Notes under the pieces: model-generated
What the model saw: the letters and a program-made list of their open reading frames with translations, nothing else
Database searches by the model: none
What the model was told of the DNA's origin: nothing
Source of the DNA: Salinimicrobium soli
GTDB lineage: Bacteria > Bacteroidota > Bacteroidia > Flavobacteriales > Flavobacteriaceae
Reading direction: 5' to 3'
Assembly: GCF_048323655.1 (NCBI RefSeq)
Contig: NZ_JBLUWW010000006.1
Coordinates: 124,001 to 188,000, forward strand
DNA: 64,000 nucleotides
Part shown: positions 32,802 to 41,285 of the stretch, piece after piece
Numbering within the stretch: position 1 is the stretch's first letter
How the letters are laid out: each line of letters starts with the position of its first letter
Program-made: the position numbers and the translations under genes

Positions 32802-35800
32802 ATGGAACAACAAACTCCTTATAAACCCAAGAATAAAGTTAGAATTGTTACCGCAGCTTCCCTTTTTGACGGGCATGATGCGGCTATAAATATCATGCGT
32901 CGTATCATCCAGTCCACCGGCGTTGAAGTGATCCACCTGGGGCACGACCGCAGTGTGGAAGAGGTGGTGAACTGCGCGATACAGGAAGATGCCAACGCCA
33001 TTGCCATGACCTCTTACCAGGGCGGGCATACCGAATATTTCAAGTATATGTATGACCTGTTGCAGGAAAAAGGCGCAGGTCACATCAAGATCTTTGGTGG
33101 CGGTGGCGGAGTGATCCTTCCCGAAGAGATCAAAGAACTGGAGGATTACGGAATCACCCGCATCTATTCTCCCGATGACGGAAGAGAGCTCGGTTTGCAG
33201 GGAATGATCAACGATCTGGTTGAAAAATCTGATTACCCTATTGGTCAAAACCTGAACGGGGAAGTGGATCATCTTTCTGAAAAAGAACCCGGAGCTATCG
33301 CGCGAGTGATCTCGGCTGCGGAAAATTTCCCGGAAGTTGCAAAAGATACCCTTCAGAAGATACATGAAGACAATAAGAAAAGCCAGATTCCAGTCTTGGG
33401 AATCACCGGAACCGGTGGGGCGGGAAAATCCTCTTTGGTTGACGAACTCGTACGCAGGTTTTTGATCGATTTTCCTGAAAAGACCATTGGGATCATTTCT
33501 GTAGATCCCTCAAAAAGGAAGACCGGCGGTGCCCTTTTAGGAGACCGTATCCGGATGAATTCGATCAATAATCCGAGGGTTTACATGAGATCATTGGCGA
33601 CACGACAATCAAATCTTGCCCTTTCCAAATATGTAGCTGAAGCTATTGAGGTTTTAAAAGCTGCAGATTACGACCTGATTATTTTGGAGACTTCCGGAAT
33701 TGGACAGTCAGATACAGAGATCCTGGAACATTCTGATGTTTCTTTATACGTTATGACTCCCGAATTTGGAGCAGCTACCCAGCTGGAAAAGATCGACATG
33801 CTCGATTTTGCCGACCTGGTAGCTATCAACAAATTTGACAAAAGAGGAGCTTTGGATGCGCTAAGGGATGTGAAGAAGCAGTACCAGCGCAACCACGGAC
33901 TGTGGCATGAAAATGTAGACAAACTTCCGGTTTTTGGAACCATAGCTTCGCAGTTCAACGATCCCGGGATGAATACGCTGTACCGGCAGATCATGGACAA
34001 GATCGATGAAAAAACAGGTTCCGATTTTAAATCAGATTTCCATATTACTGAAGAAATGAGTGAAAAGGTATTTGTGATTCCGCCAAGCAGAACGCGATAC
34101 CTTTCAGAAATAGCAGAAAATAACCGCTCTTACGATGAAAAGGCTTCAGCCCAGGCTGAGGTAGCTCAAAGACTTTACGGGATCTACAAAACTTTGGAAT
34201 CGGTTACAGGAGTGAAATTGCAGTTGAACCAGTTCGGAATCGAAGAGGAGAGCCTTCAGAATTCAACTTCCGCAGAAAATGAAGACCTGGTAAATCTTCT
34301 TAAAAAGGAATTTGACAAGGTGAAGATGGATCTAGATCCTTACAACTGGGAGATCATTACCGGATGGGACGAGAAGGTGAACAAATACAGGCAACCTATT
34401 TACAGCTTTAAGGTGCGCGGTAAGGAGATCAAGATCAAAACCCACACAGAATCTCTTTCTCACACCCAGATCGCTAAGGTGGCGTTGCCAAAATATTCTG
34501 CCTGGGGTGACATTTTACACTGGTGTCTTCAGGAGAACGTGCCGGGAGAATTCCCATATACTGCCGGGCTTTATCCTTTCAAAAGACAGGGAGAAGATCC
34601 AACCAGAATGTTCGCGGGTGAAGGTTCGCCCGAGAGGACAAACCGTCGTTTCCATTACGTGAGTATGGGCTTGCCGGCCAAGCGACTTTCAACAGCCTTC
34701 GATTCGGTTACCCTCTACGGAAATGATCCCGATCATCGTCCCGATATCTACGGAAAGATTGGGAACTCAGGGGTTTCTATCTGCTGCCTTGATGATGCGA
34801 AGAAATTGTATTCAGGTTTTGATCTGGCCGATCCTATGACCTCGGTAAGTATGACCATCAACGGTCCCGCGCCAATGTTACTCGGATTTTTCATGAATGC
34901 TGCGATAGATCAGCAGTGTGAGAAATATATCAAGGAGAACGGTATGGAGCAGGAGGTGCAGGAAAAGATCAAAAAGATCTATGCCGATAAAGGTGTGGAC
35001 CAGCCAAAATATCGTGGCGAACTTCCGGAAGGAAATAACGGTCTTGGTTTGATGTTGCTTGGAGTAACCGGAGACCAGGTGCTTCCGAAGAACGTCTATG
35101 AAGATATCAAGAAAAGAACTTTAAGCCAGGTGCGGGGAACCGTGCAGGCCGATATTCTGAAGGAAGACCAGGCTCAGAACACCTGTATCTTTTCTACAGA
35201 ATTCGCGTTGCGACTGATGGGCGACGTGCAGGAATATTTTATTAAAGAAAATGTTCGCAACTTCTATTCGGTATCAATTTCCGGATACCATATTGCCGAA
35301 GCAGGCGCAAACCCGATCACTCAGCTGGCTCTCACCCTGGCAAACGGTTTCACCTACGTGGAATACTACCTGAGCCGTGGCATGGATATCAATGAATTTG
35401 GTCCAAACCTGTCTTTCTTCTTCTCTAACGGAATTGATCCGGAATACGCGGTGATAGGAAGAGTGGCACGAAAGATCTGGTCTAAAGCTCTTAAATATAA
35501 ATATGGGGCGAATCCGCGGGCACAGATGCTAAAGTATCACATCCAGACTTCCGGAAGGTCGCTACACGCACAGGAGATCGATTTCAACGATATTCGAACT
35601 ACACTGCAGGCGCTTTATGCCATCTACGATAACTGTAACTCGTTGCACACCAATGCTTATGATGAGGCGATCACGACGCCTACAGAAGCTTCGGTAAGAA
35701 GGGCGATGGCAATCCAATTGATCATCAACAAAGAATTGGGGCTTGCCAAAAATGAGAATCCTATCCAAGGATCATTTATTATTGAAGAACTTACAGATCT

Positions 35801-36233
35801 TGTAGAGGAAGCTGTACTTCAGGAATTCGATCGTATTACCGAGAGGGGCGGAGTCTTAGGTGCAATGGAAACTATGTACCAGCGAAGTAAGATCCAGGAG
35901 GAAAGCCTGTATTATGAGACGTTGAAACATAACGGGGAATATCCGATTATTGGAGTAAATACTTTCCTGAGCTCAACAGGTTCTCCAACGGTTACCCCTG
36001 GAGAAGTTATCAGGGCTACCGAGGAGGAAAAACAAAACCAGATCAAAACCCTCAATGACCTGCATGAAGCCAAGAAAGAGTTGGAGAAAGAGACTCTTGA
36101 CAAGGTAAAAGCCGCAGCGGTTCATAACGAGAATATCTTTGAAGTCTTAATGGAGGCAACAAAAGTGTGCTCTTTAGGGCAGATCACAACCGCGCTTTTT
36201 GAAGTCGGCGGGCAGTATAGAAGGAACATGTAA
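32802..36233 (+). CDS. icmF: Fused isobutyryl-CoA mutase IcmF (B12 domain, G-protein chaperone, mutase)
   Basis: A 1143-residue adenosylcobalamin enzyme that interconverts acyl-CoA carbon skeletons (isobutyryl/n-butyryl-CoA in characterised members). Order: B12-binding domain with DGHDAA (Asp23, His25) and GHDRSVEEVV, FGGGGGVI (1-145); MeaB-like GTPase with P-loop GTGGAGKS (203-210), DPSKRKTGGALLGDRIRM and the NKFD base motif (about 195-430); linker; then the TIM-barrel mutase (about 560-1143) with AGLYPFKRQGEDPTRMFAGEG and TNRRFHY, which fit IcmF rather than methylmalonyl-CoA mutase. It carries its own reactivation GTPase. The ATG at 32802 is preferred over one 30 bp upstream. Three hairpins follow it. 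Confidence 0.95.
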   Translation: MEQQTPYKPKNKVRIVTAASLFDGHDAAINIMRRIIQSTGVEVIHLGHDRSVEEVVNCAIQEDANAIAMTSYQGGHTEYFKYMYDLLQEKGAGHIKIFGGGGGVILPEEIKELEDYGITRIYSPDDGRELGLQGMINDLVEKSDYPIGQNLNGEVDHLSEKEPGAIARVISAAENFPEVAKDTLQKIHEDNKKSQIPVLGITGTGGAGKSSLVDELVRRFLIDFPEKTIGIISVDPSKRKTGGALLGDRIRMNSINNPRVYMRSLATRQSNLALSKYVAEAIEVLKAADYDLIILETSGIGQSDTEILEHSDVSLYVMTPEFGAATQLEKIDMLDFADLVAINKFDKRGALDALRDVKKQYQRNHGLWHENVDKLPVFGTIASQFNDPGMNTLYRQIMDKIDEKTGSDFKSDFHITEEMSEKVFVIPPSRTRYLSEIAENNRSYDEKASAQAEVAQRLYGIYKTLESVTGVKLQLNQFGIEEESLQNSTSAENEDLVNLLKKEFDKVKMDLDPYNWEIITGWDEKVNKYRQPIYSFKVRGKEIKIKTHTESLSHTQIAKVALPKYSAWGDILHWCLQENVPGEFPYTAGLYPFKRQGEDPTRMFAGEGSPERTNRRFHYVSMGLPAKRLSTAFDSVTLYGNDPDHRPDIYGKIGNSGVSICCLDDAKKLYSGFDLADPMTSVSMTINGPAPMLLGFFMNAAIDQQCEKYIKENGMEQEVQEKIKKIYADKGVDQPKYRGELPEGNNGLGLMLLGVTGDQVLPKNVYEDIKKRTLSQVRGTVQADILKEDQAQNTCIFSTEFALRLMGDVQEYFIKENVRNFYSVSISGYHIAEAGANPITQLALTLANGFTYVEYYLSRGMDINEFGPNLSFFFSNGIDPEYAVIGRVARKIWSKALKYKYGANPRAQMLKYHIQTSGRSLHAQEIDFNDIRTTLQALYAIYDNCNSLHTNAYDEAITTPTEASVRRAMAIQLIINKELGLAKNENPIQGSFIIEELTDLVEEAVLQEFDRITERGGVLGAMETMYQRSKIQEESLYYETLKHNGEYPIIGVNTFLSSTGSPTVTPGEVIRATEEEKQNQIKTLNDLHEAKKELEKETLDKVKAAAVHNENIFEVLMEATKVCSLGQITTALFEVGGQYRRNM

Positions 36234-36243
36234 GCAGAGAGCC

Positions 36244-36309
36244 AACTTTACAGCTTTTACGTAAAGTTGTGCGAATCGCTTATCCCGAGAGGCGCAGCCG
36301 AATCGGGAT
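36244..36309 (+). repeat. Two hairpins after icmF
   Basis: AACTTTAC...GTAAAGTT (36244-36268) and ATCCCGA...TCGGGAT (36282-36309, loop with GGCGCAGCC) stand between the icmF stop and its terminator. The second resembles a recurrent GC-rich palindromic element seen in this lineage. No T run follows either. Confidence 0.5.
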
Positions 36310-36329
36310 CTAATTCACCATATAAATTA

Positions 36330-36368
36330 AACCTCACAGGTCTTCAAGACCTGTGAGGTTTTTTATTT
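36330..36368 (+). terminator. Terminator of icmF
   Basis: A 15-bp perfect stem (AACCTCACAGGTCTT and its complement, tight loop) followed by a T run (TTTTTTATTT). Confidence 0.9.
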
Positions 36369-36397
36369 CTAAAAGAGGTACAAAACAATCAAACAAT

Positions 36398-36414
36398 AAG
36401 AGGTGTCAAAAATG
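36398..36414. repeat. 17-bp direct repeat, left copy, beside the split LigD operon
   Basis: AAGAGGTGTCAAAAATG occurs here and again, base for base, at 38370-38386. The three-gene operon at 36432-38281 lies between the copies and nothing else does. The right half overlaps a more widespread CAAAAATGCC motif, so only part of the match is distinctive. Confidence 0.6.
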
Positions 36415-36431
36415 CCCTTTTTGGAAGGTAT

Positions 36432-36845
36432 TTAAGATTCCTCTTCCTCCGTCTTGTTTTGAAGCACTTTCCACTTTTCATAAGTGACCAGGTCGTCATT
36501 TACGAGGGTGAGACAGGCAGCGATCACACCGGCATCATCCAGAAAACCAGCGATAGGAATAAAGTCGGGGATCAAATCCAGAGGCATCCAAACGTAAAGT
36601 AAGGCTCCTCCCACAGCTGCGATGGTTTTCCACGGCACTTCTTTGTATTCCCCGGTCCAGTAATCCTTTAACAAGGCGAACATACTCTTTGCTTTGTGTA
36701 TATAAGCCTTAATAGAATCATTACTCCTGATCTTATCTTCAATCTTCTCCTGCTTGTGTAGTACCTTTTCCAGGTCTTTTTCCTTAAGCTTTTCAGCTTT
36801 TTTGTTCATTTCTTCTGTGGCCTGTTCGGGGCTGATTTTCTTCAT
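36432..36845 (-). CDS. DUF1232 (YkvA-like) membrane protein
   Basis: A 137-residue protein with a lysine- and glutamate-rich N-terminal half and the DUF1232 signature YVWMPLDLIPDFIPIAGFLDDAGVIAACLTLV in the C-terminal half, which inserts in the membrane. It is the last gene of the operon, 6 bp after the LigD polymerase gene. The role of the family is unknown; its presence here may be incidental, but the tight spacing suggests co-expression with the end-joining proteins. Confidence 0.9.
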   Translation of the reverse strand: MKKISPEQATEEMNKKAEKLKEKDLEKVLHKQEKIEDKIRSNDSIKAYIHKAKSMFALLKDYWTGEYKEVPWKTIAAVGGALLYVWMPLDLIPDFIPIAGFLDDAGVIAACLTLVNDDLVTYEKWKVLQNKTEEEES

Positions 36846-36851
36846 GATCTT

Positions 36852-37676
36852 TTATTTAGGTTCTACTGTTTTTTGTCCCAGTCTTCTGAAAATATTCTCA
36901 ATATTATAAAAATCTGCACTTTCCAATCTGGTAAGTTCTTCCCATTGAATTGGAGTTGCAATCCCGGCTTCCTCATTCGCCCTTAGGGAATAGGGGCAAA
37001 CTGCCGTTTGCGCATAGGCATTTCGAAGGTAATCTACGAAGATCTTTCCTTGCCGCTGATCTTTTCGAAGGTTTGTTGTGAGCAGATCGGGCCGCAGTTT
37101 AGTGACTTCTTCAGCCACTTTACGGGCTTCTTTTTTTACTTCGTCAAAGTCCTTTCCCCGCCTGATATCGTAATACAAATGAAGGCCACTTTGCCCGGTG
37201 GTCATCACTTCCGGTTCTTTTTTCTGCTTTTTGAGATAATTTCTTACCACTTTGGCGGCTTCTTTTACCTTTCCGAAGTCTTCTTCGGAAGGATCGAGAT
37301 CAAATATTACTTTATCGGGTTGTCGCAATTTGTCTTTTCGGCTAAGCCAGAGATGAAATGTTACGGTTCCCTGGTTGACAAGGTAAAGAAGGGTCTTTTT
37401 GTCATTGCAGATGATCTGCGTGTTACTGCCTTCTTCAGTTTTGACTTCCACTGTTTTTATGTAATCAGGAAAATAATCGGAAATGCTTTTTTGGTAAAAT
37501 CCGCTCTCATCAATTCCGCCTGGAAATCGTTGGAGGGTGAGAGGCCGGTCCTTCATATATGGCAGCATGTGATCTGCGATCCTGTCATAGTATTCAGCCA
37601 TCTCTCCTTTTGTGATCTTCTTCTGCGGAAAAATGATCTTATCGGGATGTGTTATTTCAACGCCGGCAATTTCCAT
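36852..37676 (-). CDS. ligD: LigD polymerase-domain protein (NHEJ primase-polymerase)
   Basis: A 274-residue stand-alone polymerase domain of LigD, an archaeo-eukaryotic-primase-type enzyme that fills gaps during bacterial non-homologous end joining. The N-terminus reads THPDKIIFPQKKITKGEMAEYYDRIADHMLPY, then RPLTLQRFPGG, the catalytic FDLDPSE (paired aspartates), TTGQSGLHLYYDI and VDYLRNAYAQTAVCPYSLRA. There is no ligase or phosphoesterase domain in this chain. Its ATG overlaps the stop of the phosphoesterase gene by one base (TAATG), so translation is probably coupled. Ku and the ATP-dependent ligase are not in this window. Confidence 0.93.
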   Translation of the reverse strand: MEIAGVEITHPDKIIFPQKKITKGEMAEYYDRIADHMLPYMKDRPLTLQRFPGGIDESGFYQKSISDYFPDYIKTVEVKTEEGSNTQIICNDKKTLLYLVNQGTVTFHLWLSRKDKLRQPDKVIFDLDPSEEDFGKVKEAAKVVRNYLKKQKKEPEVMTTGQSGLHLYYDIRRGKDFDEVKKEARKVAEEVTKLRPDLLTTNLRKDQRQGKIFVDYLRNAYAQTAVCPYSLRANEEAGIATPIQWEELTRLESADFYNIENIFRRLGQKTVEPK

Positions 37677-38281
37677 TATTCTTTCTCTGTTGATTCCTGA
37701 CCTTCCTCTTTTTCTATTTCCTTTAAACTACGGCCGCTAACTACACTTTTGGATTGGGTGCTTACGGGATTTCGTCGTGCATCGGCTTCCTCATCATGCT
37801 GTTTCATGAGAAGCCAGTTCCCTTTCATTTTTCCCCCTTTCATCTCAATAAGGTTGTACCCGCCTTTCAGCTTCTTGCCGTGAAGGGTGACCTCAATACT
37901 TCCTTCGTTATAACTTTCTTCGAGCGAAATAATATTTCCCTCTTTGTCTTTTTTATTGCTTTCTATCGTCCCTTTATCCCAGATCATTACCGTGCCTCCT
38001 CCATATTCTCCCTGCGGAATAGTTCCTTCAAAATTGGCATACGCGATAGGATGATCTTCAGTAGGAATAGCCATTCGCTTAACAGAAGGATCGGTACTGG
38101 GGCCCTTGGGAACTGACCAGGATTTTAGAGTGTTATCTATTTCCAATCTGAAGTCATAATGCAAATTGGTGGCGTCGTGTTTCTGGATCACAAAAATGGG
38201 TTTTTCATTCTTCTTTTTTGAAGGTTCATCTTTTGGCTCCCGGGTTTTGGTGAAATCTCTCTTCTCGTTATAGCTTTTCAT
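37676..38281 (-). CDS. LigD 3'-phosphoesterase-domain protein
   Basis: A 201-residue stand-alone form of the LigD phosphoesterase, which removes 3'-phosphate or ribonucleotide ends before joining. Catalytic elements are FVIQKHDATNLHYDFRLEID (His, HYD, Arg), WSVPKGPS, EDHPIAYANFEGTIPQGEYGGGTVMIWDKGT, and the C-terminal NLIEMKGGKMKGNWLLMKQHDEEAD. In the usual HDARRLHYDFRLE the first arginine is Asn here. It is the first gene of the operon, with a charged N-terminal tail (about 25 residues). Confidence 0.93.
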   Translation of the reverse strand: MKSYNEKRDFTKTREPKDEPSKKKNEKPIFVIQKHDATNLHYDFRLEIDNTLKSWSVPKGPSTDPSVKRMAIPTEDHPIAYANFEGTIPQGEYGGGTVMIWDKGTIESNKKDKEGNIISLEESYNEGSIEVTLHGKKLKGGYNLIEMKGGKMKGNWLLMKQHDEEADARRNPVSTQSKSVVSGRSLKEIEKEEGQESTEKE

Positions 38282-38369
38282 ACCACATGATTTGCTCTGA
38301 GCAAAATGTACAAAAATTGGTCCTGCAGCAACGTTAAAGAAGTCTCAAAATGGAAGAAGAATTCTTCCG

Positions 38370-38386
38370 AAGAGGTGTCAAAAATG
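38370..38386. repeat. 17-bp direct repeat, right copy
   Basis: Identical to 36398-36414. It lies 89 bp upstream of the start of the split LigD operon and between that operon and the divergent marC. Confidence 0.6.
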
Positions 38387-38460
38387 AAAGATTTCCGAGG
38401 AATTTTTGCAGGAACTTAATTTTAAATACTTTTACCCCCTTAGCTAAAGCAGGATTGGAA

Positions 38461-39075
38461 ATGGAAAGCATCGGGGTTTTTGCCATTGCAGTATTTACGG
38501 GGTTTATTGCTATTAATAATCCGGTTGGGAATGTGCCTATTTTTCTGAGCCTTACCAGGCAGGCAGACAGGCCAACGCGTAAGACGATCTCCAAAAAAGC
38601 GACTTTTACTGCCTTTGTAATAGTATCTGGATTTATTATCCTTGGAAAATACATTTTTGACTTCTTTGGTCTTACCATCCCTGCCTTTAAGATAACGGGT
38701 GGGATTCTGGTATTTTTTGTTGGTTTCGAGATGATAAGGGCGCAGGTGTCGAGTATTGATAACCAGGCTGAGGTGAACTTCAATGAAGGTATTTCAATTT
38801 CCCCACTCGGGATTCCTATTCTGGCCGGTCCCGGTACGATTGTTACCGCAATGAACTTTACAACTAATGCTACATACCTGGAACTCGGGATCATTCTTGT
38901 CATGTTTGCCGTGGTAATGTGGTTAAATCACCTTGCTTTTCTCTCCAGCGAGTATCTTGTGCGCTATATTGGAGCAAATAAGATAGTGGTAGTGGAAAAA
39001 ATCATGGGATTAATTATCGCCATTATTGGAGTTAATATGCTGATACAGGGGATTCACATCGCATTTCTGAATTAA
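38461..39075 (+). CDS. MarC-family membrane protein
   Basis: A 204-residue inner-membrane protein with six hydrophobic segments. Signatures are FTGFIAINNPVGNVPIFLSLTRQA near the N-terminus, TVPAFKITGGILVFFVGFEM in the middle (TIPAFKITGG) and SPLGIPILAGPGTIVTAMNF. The family was named after the multiple antibiotic resistance locus, but its role is unproven. I start at 38461 because the upstream frame contains a basic, non-membrane segment and one of the 17-bp repeats. Confidence 0.93.
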   Translation: MESIGVFAIAVFTGFIAINNPVGNVPIFLSLTRQADRPTRKTISKKATFTAFVIVSGFIILGKYIFDFFGLTIPAFKITGGILVFFVGFEMIRAQVSSIDNQAEVNFNEGISISPLGIPILAGPGTIVTAMNFTTNATYLELGIILVMFAVVMWLNHLAFLSSEYLVRYIGANKIVVVEKIMGLIIAIIGVNMLIQGIHIAFLN

Positions 39076-39134
39076 CAAACCTTCCTTTAAATAATAATTT
39101 ATTGATTTATAGTTGGTTATAAGTTTTATAGTTG

Positions 39135-39142
39135 TACCTTCG
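39135..39142 (+). promoter_or_regulatory. -7 promoter box of the cold-shock gene (TACCTTCG)
   Basis: One-mismatch TAnnTTTG box 21 bp before the start codon; the leader is short, unlike the long thermosensor leaders of enteric cold-shock genes. Confidence 0.4.
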
Positions 39143-39163
39143 CCTCCAATTTAAATTTATATA

Positions 39164-39355
39164 ATGAATAAAGGTATTGTTAAGTTCTTTAATGAATCAA
39201 AAGGTTACGGATTTATAAAAGACGAAGAATCGAATGAAGAGTATTTCGTACACGCTAATGGATTGGTTGATGAGATCAGACAGGATGACGAAGTTACTTT
39301 TGACCTTGAAGAAGGTAGAAAAGGTGTAAATGCAGTAAATGTGAAACAAGCATAG
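39164..39355 (+). CDS. Cold-shock domain protein
   Basis: A 63-residue single OB-fold protein binding single-stranded RNA and DNA. RNP1 is present as KGYGFIKD, and RNP2 as EYFVHAN where the second motif is usually VFVHF. It begins NKGIVKFFNESKGYGF, the usual CspA-family opening, and ends VNAVNVKQA. It likely acts as an RNA chaperone. Single gene with a short leader, a weak -7 box and a strong terminator. Confidence 0.95.
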   Translation: MNKGIVKFFNESKGYGFIKDEESNEEYFVHANGLVDEIRQDDEVTFDLEEGRKGVNAVNVKQA

Positions 39356-39379
39356 TTTCATATTCCAGTTTATATTCTT

Positions 39380-39407
39380 AAGCCTTACATTTTGTAAGGC
39401 TTTTTTA
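39380..39407 (+). terminator. Terminator of the cold-shock gene
   Basis: AAGCCTTAC-atttt-GTAAGGCTT plus a T run; 9-bp stem, 24 nt after the stop. Confidence 0.85.
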
Positions 39408-39491
39408 ATGCCCTAAAGTGAAGGTTTTTTGCCTTTTTTGGGGCTGAAAATTCGGAAGGAGTATTAATGGGAAATTTCTTAAATTAATTCC

Positions 39492-40886
39492 ATGAGAAAA
39501 CTTCTATTCTTTCTGTTTCTGAGCTTACAGGTTGCCGCCCAGGAATATACCGTTAAAAAAGGACTGGTAGTGGATTCCCTGAAAGTTTCCGACTCCCTTT
39601 CTGAAACTTATGCGCTCTACCTTCCGACGAACTTTCAGCCGGATAAGAAGTGGCCGGTGTTATTTCTTTTCGACGGAAAGGGCAGAGGAAGAGCTACGGC
39701 TCAACTATTCAAGAATGCCGCTGAAGAGCAGGGTTACCTGCTGGTTTCCTCGAATGCTGTTTCTGAAGAGCAACCCCTGAAGGAGAATCTGGAAGTCGCT
39801 TCCAGATTAGTTTTGGGCACGGCGGGAGCATTGCCTTTTGATCTTAATCAGATCTCTGCAGCCGGTTCCAATGAAGGAGGGAGAGTAGCCAGTACTGTTC
39901 CGGTGCTTTTCAAAAATATACTTGGAGTGATTGCAGTCGGGAACGAATGGATCAAATTTGACCTTTTAGACAAGAAAAAAGACTTCTGCTTTATCGGAGT
40001 TACCGGAGATGAGAATTTTGCTTCCGCAGGAATATATTATACCGCCAGGCAGTTAGGTGCCCAAAAATATCCGGTAGAGGTCTATACTTATGAAGGTGGG
40101 GGAGACTGGCCCGAATCTGAGATCATTTCAAGTGTGGTGGGTTCTTTGACCCTGGAAGCAATGAAAAAAGAACTCCGCCTTGTTGATCAACAGCTTATAG
40201 ATAAACTCTTTGAAGAAGATCTTTCCCGAGTGGACAAACTTATGAGTAATGTCAAACTTTTAAAGGCACATGAACTTCTGGAAACCATGCTGGATAAATA
40301 TAAAGATCTTCATGATCTGTCCCGGGTGGAGGAGAGGCTGAACTCCTTGAGAAAATCAAGGAATTATATTTCTCAAAAAAGGGAATATGAAGATGTGGTG
40401 GAAAAGGAGATGCGACTCATGGATGACTTTTCCTATTACATGGAAGATGACATTCTTACCCGAAATTTAGAAAATCTTGGTTGGTGGAACTATCAAAAGA
40501 TAAGGCTGGATTCTATTTCAAAGGTGGGTGGGGCCGAAGGTAAGATGGCTGAGCGCCTGAAAGGTTTTGTTGCTGAAGTGGCCAATTCCTTCCGTGACGA
40601 AATGGAGAAGCAAAAAGGTTATTCTGTCGATTCTAAAATGATCGCCAATCTTATAGCCACGATCTATAATCCGCACAATTATGAGGCTTATAAAGATATT
40701 ATAACTCTCAGTGCGCAGGATAATGATTTTCCAACCGCTCTTTTTTACCTGGAGGAAATGCTTAAGAATGGCTATAAAGATATGGACGAATTATACGAGA
40801 TTCCCGGAACATTGGGACTCAAACTTACGCCGGAATACAATGAATTGATCAGGAAATACCTTGGTGATTCCCGGTATTACGACTAG
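39492..40886 (+). CDS. Exported alpha/beta-hydrolase-fold protein lacking the nucleophile serine
   Basis: A 464-residue protein with a signal peptide (to about QVAAQ). Residues 20-230 follow an esterase-like fold: YALYLPTNFQPDKKWPVLFLFDGKGRG, then ISAAGSNEGGRVAS at the nucleophile elbow, where Asn127 stands in the place of the usual serine (GxSxG-type). ITGDENF (VTGDENF) marks the acid-strand region. The C-terminal half is helical with repeats of hydrophobic and charged residues (about 240-464), TPR-like in look. It is probably a binding protein rather than an enzyme. Single gene; no partner is evident. Confidence 0.75.
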   Translation: MRKLLFFLFLSLQVAAQEYTVKKGLVVDSLKVSDSLSETYALYLPTNFQPDKKWPVLFLFDGKGRGRATAQLFKNAAEEQGYLLVSSNAVSEEQPLKENLEVASRLVLGTAGALPFDLNQISAAGSNEGGRVASTVPVLFKNILGVIAVGNEWIKFDLLDKKKDFCFIGVTGDENFASAGIYYTARQLGAQKYPVEVYTYEGGGDWPESEIISSVVGSLTLEAMKKELRLVDQQLIDKLFEEDLSRVDKLMSNVKLLKAHELLETMLDKYKDLHDLSRVEERLNSLRKSRNYISQKREYEDVVEKEMRLMDDFSYYMEDDILTRNLENLGWWNYQKIRLDSISKVGGAEGKMAERLKGFVAEVANSFRDEMEKQKGYSVDSKMIANLIATIYNPHNYEAYKDIITLSAQDNDFPTALFYLEEMLKNGYKDMDELYEIPGTLGLKLTPEYNELIRKYLGDSRYYD

Positions 40887-40907
40887 CCGCTCTTAAAAAA
40901 GGAATTT

Positions 40908-41285
40908 TTAAAAAGCTGCCACGTAACGTGAAAGCCAGATGCCAGCATAGATTGCAGCTATTCCTACTGCTACTGTAGAAACCACGTAGATTCCGAAACT
41001 AAGAAAATCACCGTTCTTCAAAAAGATCTGGTTCTCATAGGCCAGGGCAGAAAAAGTAGTGAATCCGCCACAGAATCCGGTGGCAAGTAATAGGACGGCA
41101 TTTGTGGAAAAGAAGTTGTGGCGATAAGCAAGTCCAAGAACCAACCCGATAAGTAAACTTCCGAGAATGTTAACGGTAAACGTACCCAAAGGCAACACTT
41201 CAGCCCTGTTCAGGCTGCGCGAGATTAAAAACCTTAAAACGCTTCCCGTTCCACCTCCCAAAAATACCAGCAACAGCTGTTTCAT
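40908..41285 (-). CDS. crcB: Fluoride efflux channel CrcB/FluC
   Basis: A 125-residue four-helix membrane protein exporting fluoride as a dual-topology dimer. Signatures are FLGGGTGSVLRFLISRSLN, LPLGTFTVNILGSLLIGLVLG with the pore Asn, and LLATGFCGGFTTFSALAYENQ with the phenylalanine box. Its start overlaps by one base (TAATG) the stop of the upstream SRPBCC-GyrI gene, so the two are translationally coupled. No fluoride riboswitch is visible because the gene has no leader of its own. Confidence 0.95.
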   Translation of the reverse strand: MKQLLLVFLGGGTGSVLRFLISRSLNRAEVLPLGTFTVNILGSLLIGLVLGLAYRHNFFSTNAVLLLATGFCGGFTTFSALAYENQIFLKNGDFLSFGIYVVSTVAVGIAAIYAGIWLSRYVAAF

